Origin: UBA4427 sp045106235 | Lineage (GTDB): Bacteria > Myxococcota_A > UBA9160 > UBA4427 | Length of the DNA stretch: 64,000 bases | Direction of reading: 5' to 3' | NCBI GenBank assembly: GCA_045106235.1 | Contig: JBGCEJ010000037.1 | Coordinates: 1-64,000, forward strand | Part shown: piece after piece, positions 34,062-43,066 of the stretch | Layout of the letters: the number at the start of each line of letters is the position of its first letter | Position numbering within the stretch: the stretch's first letter is position 1 | The notes under the pieces: model-generated | The model's database searches: none | Told to the model about the DNA's origin: nothing | What the model saw: the letters and a program-made list of their open reading frames with translations, nothing else | Program-made: the position numbers and the translations under genes

Positions 34062-37000
34062 CTACCGGAGCGCCTGCGCGATCGCGGCCCGCAGTCTCGC
34101 GGGCGGAATGGGTTTCGGAAGCAGCGTAAGCCCGCTTTCCGCTGCACGCTGGTCGAGTTCATTCGAGCGCGTTCCGCTCACGAGAATCGCCGGAATTTCC
34201 GCGCTCGCCCGCTGCCGCAGCTCCGCGACAACATCGAGCCCGTCTTCCGGCGGCGTCAAACGAAAATCGACCAGCATCAGATCGATCCCCGACGGACTCG
34301 CCAAGAGGGCCTCGATGGCTTCCGCACCGTTACTCGCCAAGCGGATCGTGCATCCCCAGCTCTCAAGGAGTGCCTGCATTCCCGCGAGAATATCCAGATC
34401 GTCATCGACGACCAGCATCGTTTTTCCAGCAAACGAACTGAGCGCAGATGAACCGATACTGCTTTCAGCCTCATCGGCCATAGGAATGTCGACCGAGAAC
34501 GTTGAACCACGACCGACTCCGCTCGACAGCGAAACAGGATGTTCAAGGAGATTCGAAAGTCGCTGCACGATCGAGAGCCCCAAGCCGAGCCCCCGGCTTT
34601 CCGTCGCCGTTTCGAGACGAACGAACTCCTCGAAGATCTGCTCCTGCTGGTCAAGAGGGATACCTACGCCCGAGTCTTGTACGTCGATTCGCAAGCGCTC
34701 CTCTTCGGCAACTCCTCGAATTTCGATCCTCCCCTCTTCAGTATACCGGAGCGCATTGGTCAGGAGGTTTTGAATGAGTCGCCCGAGCAGCACAGGATCA
34801 CTTTCCACTCGAACATCGGGCATGCTCACCGATAGATCTAGCCCACGCGACTCCGCGACCGGTGCCGATTCGCTGGCGAGACGATTCACCAGCGATCGAA
34901 TCTGGAAGCTCGACCGGTTGGGAACGATCTGATTCTGGTCAATCCGCGAGAGATCAATCAGGGCATCAAACATTTCCTGTAAAGCGGATGCACTCGACCG
35001 AATTCGATCACTCAGGGAACGCGTTTCATCGTCATGGGTTCGCTCATGAAGCGCCTCAGAAAAGAGCTGCAGCGCATGCAGGGGTTGGCGAAGGTCATGA
35101 CTCGCAGAAGCGAGATAATGGGACCGCGCGAGATTCGCGGATTCGAGTGCCTCGGAGCGATCTCGCTCCTCGTTGAGGTCCTCAGCCTGGCGAAGGATTT
35201 TGAGATGTCGCGTCGTCGACAAGAGCGCAGCAGTGAGCAGACTCAGCTCACCGGCTGAAAAATCGCCACCGGATTGCTTCGGCCCCGCGACCACAATCGT
35301 GCCGGGCAGCGCATTCCGCTCGGAGCTGATGGGGCGGGGCGAAGAAGCTGCGCGAGAGGAGAGATCATCCGAGCGATCCGCCTCCTCGTCGAGATGGGGA
35401 ATGATCAGTGCCGTTTGAACGCGGTCCGTAAAACCACGCTCCACCTCACTTACCTGTCCGAGCAATCGAGGATCGGACGGCATGACAAGAATCCCACGCT
35501 CGGCTCTTAGGCGATTCAGGAGCGGATCACCGGCCTGAATTCGTGAGGGCGCAGGAAATGCGGAATGCGGTTCCGCCGACTCTTCAATCAGGACATACTC
35601 GCCTAACGCATGATCGAACGAATAGGCTGCGCAAAACGTCGGGCGAACGAGGGAATAGAGTGTGCTCGCCATATGCCTTGCCACAGACCGCGCGTCGCCC
35701 TGAACTGCCTGTTCCTCAATCAAGCGGTGAAGCCCTGACTCGAGTCGCTCCTGCTCGGGAAAGAAATAACTTGTGAGGCGCGGCGCAAGCCAGAGGTATC
35801 CGGGAATCGCTCCCCCCGCCAAGAGCATTGACAGAACAATGCGCCCCGATTCGGGCGCGATCGAAAAAACGCGCGCAAACGCCTGACTGAGCGGCGGAAT
35901 CAGAACAAAAAGAACGCCCAAGAAGAGCGCAAACAGAATCGAAACCGAAACCGCCCGACCGATCAGTCGATCGAGTTCAAAGAGCCTGAATTCGAGAATC
36001 GAAACGGTGACTCCGATTGGGATGATCGTGGCGGTAATTCCGGCGACAGCGAGCATCTCATCAAAGCCGGCGAACCCCGGCAGGATCACGGGCATGACCA
36101 GAGCCGCGAACATCACAAGACCCGCCGCCCAGGAGCAATAGACGACCCATTTCATCTGCACGCGTTCGTGCGCATCGAAACCCCGGTAGTTCATCGCGAA
36201 AAGAACAGCAGGAATGGCGATCGTGAGGGCATCGGCGCCGGAAACGATCGAGGGAATGACATCGCTCCGAATCGCGTCCCCCTCGGTCGCAAATACGTAA
36301 AGGAGCTTGGGGACGCTCCAGAGGGCCGCGATGACGAGCGCGAGCAGCGGCAGCCAGCGCTGAACCGACGGTTTGCGAAATCCATTCGGCATTCCGGCTA
36401 CGAAATAGAGGACCATCGGCCACCAGAACGCACCCGCAGAAATAAAGATCATCTTCGCGATCAAGACTTGATGAGGGCCACCGCCCTCAAAGATCGCCTC
36501 GCCAAACACAACGGCGGAAAAGGTCGCGGCACTTTGATGAATAAATGGATCGTTAGGCCTGCGCAAAAGCAGGACCGTCACCAGCGTCAGCATCGTCGCC
36601 AAAAAAGGAATTCGAAGCCACGGGACAGAGAACGGCGCTAGCTGAAGCATCGTTTCCCGCCGCTCACCACCGCGTTCATAGACGAGCGGCGCGACTCTCG
36701 ATTCTCCGGCCGCAGCGAACGCGGCGCCCATAAAGCCGAGGTAGCCCTGCCCCTGGAGGTCCGTTTCGCCAATTCGAATCAGCCGATCGCCGACCTCAAG
36801 CGGATGTTCTCCGCTTACCTCGACCGTGGATCCGCCGACGATGGGATACGCCGCTTGCCCTGCGCCAAAGGCGGCGTAGATCGGCGGCTGCGCCAGCCCC
36901 GTCCTCGAGACCTCTCGCACGTGGAGCAGAAGGACAATCAGCGCCAACGGAATCAAGACGAAGAGAAGGACGGAGGTCGCGCTGGGGTAACGCACTAGTC

Positions 37001-37112
37001 GGTCCTTTTGATCAGGTTCGAGGTGAAATCGAAGCGTCGAGGCTGAATGAAGCTTCCCGCCACCGTAAGCATATCGGTCTTGGCGCCGTGCGGTTTGCGT
37101 ATCCATGAGCAC
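34062..37112 (-). CDS. Hybrid sensor histidine kinase with a PDZ-like sensor and C-terminal receiver
   Basis: 1016 residues from a GTG (ATG 37106 also possible). A helix at about 48-65 is followed by a PDZ-like segment (EVGDRLIRIGETDLQGQG, about 75-155) and several more helices to about 430. A GAF-like domain, a HisKA H-box (SASHDLRQPLHALQ), an ATPase (NLLTNALRY, DSGVGIP, GLGLGLSIV) and a terminal receiver (VVDDDLDIL, LVDFRLTP, KPIP) complete it. It probably phosphorylates its own receiver and the divergently encoded LuxR regulator. The PDZ-like part outside the membrane might sense a C-terminal peptide. Confidence 0.88.
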   Translation of the reverse strand: MLMDTQTARRQDRYAYGGGKLHSASTLRFHLEPDQKDRLVRYPSATSVLLFVLIPLALIVLLLHVREVSRTGLAQPPIYAAFGAGQAAYPIVGGSTVEVSGEHPLEVGDRLIRIGETDLQGQGYLGFMGAAFAAAGESRVAPLVYERGGERRETMLQLAPFSVPWLRIPFLATMLTLVTVLLLRRPNDPFIHQSAATFSAVVFGEAIFEGGGPHQVLIAKMIFISAGAFWWPMVLYFVAGMPNGFRKPSVQRWLPLLALVIAALWSVPKLLYVFATEGDAIRSDVIPSIVSGADALTIAIPAVLFAMNYRGFDAHERVQMKWVVYCSWAAGLVMFAALVMPVILPGFAGFDEMLAVAGITATIIPIGVTVSILEFRLFELDRLIGRAVSVSILFALFLGVLFVLIPPLSQAFARVFSIAPESGRIVLSMLLAGGAIPGYLWLAPRLTSYFFPEQERLESGLHRLIEEQAVQGDARSVARHMASTLYSLVRPTFCAAYSFDHALGEYVLIEESAEPHSAFPAPSRIQAGDPLLNRLRAERGILVMPSDPRLLGQVSEVERGFTDRVQTALIIPHLDEEADRSDDLSSRAASSPRPISSERNALPGTIVVAGPKQSGGDFSAGELSLLTAALLSTTRHLKILRQAEDLNEERDRSEALESANLARSHYLASASHDLRQPLHALQLFSEALHERTHDDETRSLSDRIRSSASALQEMFDALIDLSRIDQNQIVPNRSSFQIRSLVNRLASESAPVAESRGLDLSVSMPDVRVESDPVLLGRLIQNLLTNALRYTEEGRIEIRGVAEEERLRIDVQDSGVGIPLDQQEQIFEEFVRLETATESRGLGLGLSIVQRLSNLLEHPVSLSSGVGRGSTFSVDIPMADEAESSIGSSALSSFAGKTMLVVDDDLDILAGMQALLESWGCTIRLASNGAEAIEALLASPSGIDLMLVDFRLTPPEDGLDVVAELRQRASAEIPAILVSGTRSNELDQRAAESGLTLLPKPIPPARLRAAIAQALR

Positions 37113-37186
37113 GCAGCGGCCCCGGAAAAATCATGCGGGTCAGAAAGAGGCGGCGGCCCCGGAAAGCCTTGGTAGCCTACAGGCGC

Positions 37187-37840
37187 ATGAAGGTACTGAT
37201 CGTCGATGACCATGCCGTTTTTCGCGACGGCTTGAAGCTGCTGGTTTCGGAATTGCCCGAGCAGCCGGAGATCCTTGAAGCGGCGAACGCCGATGAGGCG
37301 CATTCGGTCGCGAAGGCTCATTCCGATCTGGATCTGGTGCTGATGGATCTGGAAATGCCCGGTGGGGGCGGAATGCAGGGGCTTCAGACCTTTCGCGAAC
37401 ATTTCCCGTCTGTCCCCGTCGTCATCTGCTCCGCCTCGGATTCGGCAACCGATATGCGGGCAGCGCTGGACGCGGGCTCTTCTGGCTATCTCCCGAAATC
37501 GATGGGCTCGAAGGAGCTTCGAGCGGCCCTCGGGGTTGTACTGGCAGGCAGCCTCTACATTCCCGCTGCGCTGCTCGACCCAAAGGCCGAAGCTGAAATT
37601 AGCGCGAGTAAGCGCCGGCGCGCCCGGGCCGATGTCCTCACCACGCGGCAAATCGATGTCCTCGCACTGATCGCCCGGGGCCTCACGAATCGCGAGATCT
37701 GCGGCGTGCTCGAAATCTCGGAAAACACCGTCAAAACCCATGTAAAGGCGGTCCTCGAGGCTCTAGAGGTCACAAACCGCACCGAAGCGGCCATCCTCGC
37801 CCGGGAACTCGACCTGAGAAGCCCTGGCGAAGAGCAATAG
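37187..37840 (+). CDS. LuxR-type response regulator
   Basis: 217 residues from the ATG at 37187, which begins the receiver strand MKVLIVDDH; the frame extends 18 codons upstream. The receiver has the acidic pair in VDDH, the phosphoacceptor Asp in LMDLEMPG, and the Lys in LPKSMG. The C-terminal LuxR helix-turn-helix reads VLTTRQIDVLALIARGLTNREIC and ENTVKTHVKAVLEALEV. Divergently placed with respect to the hybrid kinase, the pair shares a short control region and is likely a two-component system. Target genes unknown. Confidence 0.9.
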   Translation: MKVLIVDDHAVFRDGLKLLVSELPEQPEILEAANADEAHSVAKAHSDLDLVLMDLEMPGGGGMQGLQTFREHFPSVPVVICSASDSATDMRAALDAGSSGYLPKSMGSKELRAALGVVLAGSLYIPAALLDPKAEAEISASKRRRARADVLTTRQIDVLALIARGLTNREICGVLEISENTVKTHVKAVLEALEVTNRTEAAILARELDLRSPGEEQ

Positions 37841-38025
37841 ATCTTCCCCTACTCCGCCTGCTTGCGGCTCACCCCCTTGGACTAGCTCGAATGGGTGAGG
37901 CGATCCCCAGGCCCCGATGTCATTCTGACACTCCCAAACAGACCGCGAGAGGCGTATTTCAGCCCTCGCCGCAGCCGACACTGGCGATAGCGCCCGAAGC
38001 GCCCTTGCCGACAGGAGTTCACGAG

Positions 38026-40557
38026 ATGTCCCAGGAAGACCGATCTGCCGCCGCAAGCTCGTTTTCACATCGAGCACCCGAGCGAACAGGACACCTCCGC
38101 AGGGCCCTCAGCCGCTTCGCTTTCCTCGCTGGAGCCGCCCTCTTCATTTTCTTCCTGCTACCCACAGAGGACGCCTTCGCCCAAACCTGCGGCGGTAACA
38201 ACCAGCGCTACTGCTGCGTCTGGGAAGGGTCGGCCTGCGACGCGGGACACGGCGGGATCTTGGCCACCGGCCCGGGGACAGGACAGTCGTGCTCGAATAG
38301 CGGCTTCCCCTTCTATCTCAACGGATCCTCCGCAGGCACCTGCTACAAGACGAGAGTGCACCCGCCTTTCTGCGGCAGAGTCAATCAGGCGCCCTGCGCG
38401 CTGACCGTGCAAGCGAGGCTCGGCATCCGGTCCTGCCAAACCAACCTCATCGAGTTAGTCGGTCCATCGGGCGTTCGATGTCGGGCGATCGATTCCGACG
38501 GGTTCCCGAGTCATTGCGGCGGCCTGCAAGAAGCACCCTGCATCGTGACGGAGCATATCCCCTCCTGCAAATCGAATTACTTCGAGCACGCCGGCACCTG
38601 TAACGCCCAGGACTCCGCGGGATACCCCCTGTTCTGCGGCGACGAATTCGAGAGCGCCTGTAATATCACCTTGCAAGCCCAGCTCGGCATCACGTCTTGT
38701 AAGGGCGAGTTGGTGGAGAACGCCGGACAATGCCGTAACGGCGATGACCTCTTCCCAATACAGTGCGGGGACCTCGACGAACGCGCCTGCACGATCATTG
38801 AGCATATTCCCTCATGTAAATCCGGGCTCACCGAACTGATTGGTTCCGAGGGAGCAACCTGCCGACAAGTGGGCACCGACGGCTTCCCGAATCATTGCGG
38901 CGCATTTGGACAACCTGCATGCGGCCTTCTGGAAAACATTCCGTCCTGCAAACCGAATGCGTACGAGGTTGCGAGCCAGGCGTTGCCCTACCCCGACAAT
39001 GGATGGTGCGTGGACAAAGAAACGTTCCCGGCGTACAGAGCCCAGCCTGCAAGCGTAGAAGAGCCGGCTCCCGGGCCGAAGACCGTCTTCCTGATCCACG
39101 GCCTCGAAAGCGGCAAGCAGGCCTTTGACGCATTCGAGCTCCAAGCAGGCTTTGCGGAGCTCGACCTACTCAAGGTCTACCTCGTCGACTACAACTCCGA
39201 CGGGGACAGCGTCGAAACCGGTCTCAAGATCTTCGACCAGGCGTCGGGCGACGAAGTCTGTACGATCAACTCGCGTCTGGACGGGTACACCTTCTCTCTT
39301 CCGATGGTCAGTCGACTGCTGAGCGAAGCGATTCGCAATCAATCGAACTGCCGCGTTGCCGGTTCAGGCACGGGCTACGAAAACGTCGCCCTCGTCGCGC
39401 ATAGCATGGGCGGAATCGTCGCCCGAGATCTCGTCTACCGACACTTCGACTCGCTACTTCAGGAAGGCATTCGCATTACGGATGTCGTCACCTTGGGCAG
39501 TCCCCACCGCGGCGGAGGCGGCGCGATTCCGGAAGTCGCGGATGGCGCAGATCTATCTTGCCTCGTCGCCAGTCTCCAACCCAAATTTCATCAAGTCTGC
39601 TTGATGGAAGCCTGGCAGTCGGCTCTGCAAGAAGCGCGTGAAGCGGCAGATGCGAACGGCGCTCCTTTCATTGACAACCTCGATTTTCCGGAGATTCGCT
39701 GGACAACGATCGCTGCAGCCGATTCCAAGGCGACGACAGACCAAGAGTTGCTCACGTTTACGGATCCGATAACGCGACATGACGCCCTCGTCGCCCATGT
39801 CAGTAGCTTTTCGATTGCGAGCGACCTTTGTTTTCCGAATGTCGACCGAGCAACGCAGCCGCCGGAAATCGCCAACCGGTCCGCGTTGAACATCAGTGAA
39901 TCCGCCGCATGGTTTGACCATGACTGGCCTGGCGCGGTCGCAGACTTCGCCAACCTCCAGAGCGGCTACGGCTACAATCCCTGGAACGGCTTTAACCTCG
40001 GCCCCCTCAATCGCGTCAGAATCCTCCCAACAGATGCTGAGAATGATTCGCTCACGGCACGCTGCCACAGCCCCGGGACGTCAAAGGCATACCCCTTCCT
40101 GAGCTACCTGACCCCGACTTCAGAGCCCGACAAAGTTCCGAACTGGGCGGCGAATAACACACGCTACGTTGGCTTTCCGGCCGGGTCCGATTTTGACGCT
40201 CCCCACGGCGATCTCATTGGCGCCGAAGACACCTCGGAGGACAGCGAACCCACGGCTGCTCCGCATGTGTCGATTCGCAGCTACGTCTGGACCGTACTCT
40301 CTGACGGCCTGCGAACGAACGATGTGAATCGCGACGGGTGGGTCAACCAGACGGATATCGATCTGGTCGAAGCGGCCATCGACAATGCCAACCGCCCATC
40401 GGGCTATTTCGAGAATTACGAAATCCAGTACGACCTGAACGGAGATGGTTTCACGACTCAATTCGATCTGGACATCGTCGTCCCCGAACCGAGCTTCGGG
40501 GTTGGAATCGCGACCGGGATGCTGGTCCTCCTCGGCGCTCGGCGCCGAAAGGAGTGA
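38026..40557 (+). CDS. Exported lipase-like protein with Cys repeats, dockerin-like pair and PEP-CTERM anchor
   Basis: 843 residues from the ATG at 38026, which has AGGAG 8 nt upstream. After a signal peptide (to about 48) comes a Cys-rich region (about 50-330) made of five repeats of F/Y-P-x2-C-G-x(6)-C ... I-x-S-C, alternating LGIxSC and IPSC variants. An alpha/beta hydrolase follows: VFLIHGLES, the nucleophile motif AHSMGG at about residue 460, and an Asp/His region (TDPITRHDALVAH). Residues about 765-815 hold two EF-like loops (DVNRDGWVNQTDIDLV and DLNGDGFTTQFDLD), then a VPEPSFG PEP-CTERM tail. Probably a surface esterase or lipase; the domain order is unusual. Confidence 0.85.
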   Translation: MSQEDRSAAASSFSHRAPERTGHLRRALSRFAFLAGAALFIFFLLPTEDAFAQTCGGNNQRYCCVWEGSACDAGHGGILATGPGTGQSCSNSGFPFYLNGSSAGTCYKTRVHPPFCGRVNQAPCALTVQARLGIRSCQTNLIELVGPSGVRCRAIDSDGFPSHCGGLQEAPCIVTEHIPSCKSNYFEHAGTCNAQDSAGYPLFCGDEFESACNITLQAQLGITSCKGELVENAGQCRNGDDLFPIQCGDLDERACTIIEHIPSCKSGLTELIGSEGATCRQVGTDGFPNHCGAFGQPACGLLENIPSCKPNAYEVASQALPYPDNGWCVDKETFPAYRAQPASVEEPAPGPKTVFLIHGLESGKQAFDAFELQAGFAELDLLKVYLVDYNSDGDSVETGLKIFDQASGDEVCTINSRLDGYTFSLPMVSRLLSEAIRNQSNCRVAGSGTGYENVALVAHSMGGIVARDLVYRHFDSLLQEGIRITDVVTLGSPHRGGGGAIPEVADGADLSCLVASLQPKFHQVCLMEAWQSALQEAREAADANGAPFIDNLDFPEIRWTTIAAADSKATTDQELLTFTDPITRHDALVAHVSSFSIASDLCFPNVDRATQPPEIANRSALNISESAAWFDHDWPGAVADFANLQSGYGYNPWNGFNLGPLNRVRILPTDAENDSLTARCHSPGTSKAYPFLSYLTPTSEPDKVPNWAANNTRYVGFPAGSDFDAPHGDLIGAEDTSEDSEPTAAPHVSIRSYVWTVLSDGLRTNDVNRDGWVNQTDIDLVEAAIDNANRPSGYFENYEIQYDLNGDGFTTQFDLDIVVPEPSFGVGIATGMLVLLGARRRKE

Positions 40558-40559
40558 TC

Positions 40560-41474
40560 TCAGACCCGGCGCGGCCCCGGAAAGAAGATATTCGTCGTGC
40601 GCTGATACTCGGCATAGTCCGGCCGCTTCCGAACCGAGTAAAACTCCGACGGCTTGGCCCCGGTGTAGTACACCAACGTGACGTACATAATGCGCGAGGC
40701 AAAGAAGAGACCAGCTGTGAGGAGCCCCGCCAATCCCCAGTGCTCCGTCGCAAAAAGATGCGGCAAAGACGGTAAGGCCATCACAATCAGCCCGTTCCAA
40801 ACCATCCACTCCGCGAAATAGTTGGGATGACGGCTATATCGCCAGAGCCCAACATCGCAGACGCGGTTGCGCTCCCCCGCGGCCTTACAGTTCTTGATGA
40901 AACCCGCTTTGTGAAAATCGGCGACCGACTCCATCAAAAAGGCCGAGACCGCCACAGCGAACCCGATCCATTCCACGACCGAAATTGCCGCGTTGGGATT
41001 CGCCGAGATCAAAACCGCAGGCATGGCCAAATAGGACGTATTCGCGAGCCCCTGCGCAAGCACTTCCACCTGTCGCGCGACGGGAATATTCGCCTCCCCT
41101 GACTTTTCCCATCGCACAGCCTGATACTGATACCGCGGAAGCTCCCGCTGGAGCGCGCCCAACCGCCACAGGTTCAAAGCCCCAAGGCCCATCCGCGCGC
41201 CCATAAAAATGTACAGCCCGCCGACCAGCGCCACTCGGGTCGGATCTCCCTGCCCCATCCAAATCGTCAGCACGCCGATCAAAACGAGCCCCCAAGGCCA
41301 GCCGATATCCACGTAGGACATGCGCTCGGTTCGCCATGCCGGAATGCACACGACAAAAAGGAAGAGCGTCATCTGCGCGAAGAAGTTCGTGATCCCGAAA
41401 GCACGAAACTGCGTCGTCGCCACGATGAAGGCGCAGCCCAGGAGATACGGGAGTAGTTGTTTCACTTTGCCCAA
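40560..41474 (-). CDS. DUF1295 / steroid 5-alpha-reductase-like membrane protein
   Basis: 304 residues with about seven hydrophobic helices. The C-terminal block NRVCDVGLWRYSRHPNYFAEW is the signature of the family (also in isoprenylcysteine methyltransferases), where the R-x-P-N-Y segment binds a cofactor. DUF1295 members are associated with steroid or fatty-chain reduction. It starts at a TTG with GAGGA 7 nt upstream and its stop is 2 bases from that of the convergent lipase gene. The exact substrate is not decided by sequence. Confidence 0.8.
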   Translation of the reverse strand: MGKVKQLLPYLLGCAFIVATTQFRAFGITNFFAQMTLFLFVVCIPAWRTERMSYVDIGWPWGLVLIGVLTIWMGQGDPTRVALVGGLYIFMGARMGLGALNLWRLGALQRELPRYQYQAVRWEKSGEANIPVARQVEVLAQGLANTSYLAMPAVLISANPNAAISVVEWIGFAVAVSAFLMESVADFHKAGFIKNCKAAGERNRVCDVGLWRYSRHPNYFAEWMVWNGLIVMALPSLPHLFATEHWGLAGLLTAGLFFASRIMYVTLVYYTGAKPSEFYSVRKRPDYAEYQRTTNIFFPGPRRV

Positions 41475-41510
41475 CGCGCGTTCCTCTCTCTGGCCTTCGC
41501 CTTCGTCGTC

Positions 41511-42332
41511 CTAAATCACGACCGCAAGCTGTCGCGCCTGCGCGAGTAAAACCCCACCCTCACTCCAAATCTCGCCGTCCTCCTCGAGGTATCCCCCCTG
41601 GACCGCGCGCGTCCTGAAGTCAACTAACACATGCTCATCTGGGGCCATACTTGCGAGCGCTTCAGGTGCCAGAATATGCACCGTGAGGTCGACGGTCGGC
41701 ACGCCTCCTGATGTCGGCGGCATATCCTTCGAGGTGAATATGGCCGGCGGCCAGGCGTCGCTGATTGCAGCGATTTCTGCCGTGTCCCAAGCGCGCGGTT
41801 CCTTCAGCCGGATCCATCCCCCCGACCGCGCCTCGCGCGTTCGCTCCTCCTCCGAAAAAGGCACAGGTCCGATCGTAAATCTCTGTTCATATCGGTCATG
41901 CAGAGGCGGCAGATCCCGCTCCGTCGGTCGCTCGCGAAGAACACATTCGGAAGGCGACGGGACGTCGGGCATCTCCGCATGAACGAACCCACCGATCTCT
42001 TGTGGAATCGCATACGCCGCTGTGGCCAGCGCCTGGAGCTTCCCGTTCTGCATAAGCCGCGCGGTCACCGTCGTCAGCGTCCGCCCCGTCCGCTCAACAA
42101 CCGTCTCCACATGCGCGGCTCCTTCCACCGGCGGCCGCAAAAAATGAATATTCAGCGAACGCAAAGGTCGCCCCGGATCCCCGACCGCCTGCGTCGCTGC
42201 GTTCGCGAGAATCGCCGCGATATAGCCGCCATTGGGGCCGCGAATGATCCACCACCCGCCGTTGATTTCGACGTCGTATCGCCCGTCGCCCGCGTGTGTC
42301 ACTGCTGTGTCCTGATCGAATCGGCTTTGCAT
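41511..42332 (-). CDS. Acyl-CoA thioesterase-like double hotdog protein
   Basis: 273 residues from the ATG at 42332, which begins MQSRFDQDTAV; the frame runs further upstream with improbable Pro/Arg-rich sequence. It has the two-hotdog arrangement of TesB-like thioesterases: a WWIIRGPNGGYIAAILANAA helix-strand, RSLNIHFLRPPVEGAAHV, and in the second half VDLTVHI and GGYLEEDGEIWSEGGVLLAQARQ. Cleaves acyl-CoA thioesters in related proteins. It may share a transcript with the DUF1295 gene downstream. No clear ribosome binding site. Confidence 0.82.
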   Translation of the reverse strand: MQSRFDQDTAVTHAGDGRYDVEINGGWWIIRGPNGGYIAAILANAATQAVGDPGRPLRSLNIHFLRPPVEGAAHVETVVERTGRTLTTVTARLMQNGKLQALATAAYAIPQEIGGFVHAEMPDVPSPSECVLRERPTERDLPPLHDRYEQRFTIGPVPFSEEERTREARSGGWIRLKEPRAWDTAEIAAISDAWPPAIFTSKDMPPTSGGVPTVDLTVHILAPEALASMAPDEHVLVDFRTRAVQGGYLEEDGEIWSEGGVLLAQARQLAVVI

Positions 42333-42438
42333 CGCTGCACTATAGAGAGAATGGACCTCTCCCGTTATCCGGCGAAGGGAAAGATTGTATGATCGGCAGT
42401 CAGCCAGGCGGAACAGGCGAGAGTCAAAGGAGCGTAGA

Positions 42439-42897
42439 ATGACCGCACGAGAAACGACGAAAGCGCGAGCGACGATCACTACCCGAGCGCTTTGGTTCGG
42501 TCTAAGTCTTGGTCTCGGCCTTTGTCTCGGCCTCGGGGGCTGCGGCGGGCCGCTCCTCATCATTCCCGGCGGCGAGCTCGCGGGGGAAGTTGCCGAAGAG
42601 CCGATCACGGACTGGTCCTTCGTAACCGATACCTTCGTTGACCTTGAAACGCGTCCCGAAGATCCATATTCCGTCGAACTCAACTACCTAGTGCGCGACG
42701 GAAAGCTCTACATCGACCCCGCCAGCGATCGCACTTGGTACACGCATATTCTGAACGATCCCCGCGTGCGCGTGCGCTTCGGCGACAAGGTCTACCCTCT
42801 GATCGCAGTCCTCGTCGGGAAGCCCGGTGAACTCGAAGGCTTTGATGCGGACCGCTTCATCTACCGCTTGGATCCCCGACCCGGGACGAATCCCTAA
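42439..42897 (+). CDS. Lipoprotein with a flavin split-barrel-like domain
   Basis: 152 residues from the ATG at 42439, which follows AAAGGAG by 7 nt. A Leu/Gly-rich leader (FGLSLGLGLCLGLGGC) contains a lipobox L-G-G-C. The remainder resembles pyridoxamine-phosphate-oxidase-type barrels: ITDWSFVTDTFVDLETRP, YSVELNYLVRDGKLYI, then WYTHILNDPRVRVRFGDKVYPL. Most relatives are cytoplasmic, so lipid anchoring is unusual. Flavin or F420 binding cannot be confirmed from sequence alone. Confidence 0.68.
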   Translation: MTARETTKARATITTRALWFGLSLGLGLCLGLGGCGGPLLIIPGGELAGEVAEEPITDWSFVTDTFVDLETRPEDPYSVELNYLVRDGKLYIDPASDRTWYTHILNDPRVRVRFGDKVYPLIAVLVGKPGELEGFDADRFIYRLDPRPGTNP

Positions 42898-43066
42898 GAC
42901 GCCCCCCTGCGCCGCCTCCCCTGCACGCTCCTGGGCGGCCCTGGGCGCTCCCCGCGATCCCTGAGAAAACGCTGAAAGTCCAGTTTCCCAGCCCGCGTTA
43001 TACCGGGAATAAGGGGCGATCGATCAAAGCCCCGCTGCTCTCAAATACGAGACGAGGGGAAATCGA

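Noticed and set aside
37887..38025. Upstream extension of the lipase gene to 37891
   Set aside because: The extension has no signal sequence and the ATG at 38026 has a well-placed AGGAG.
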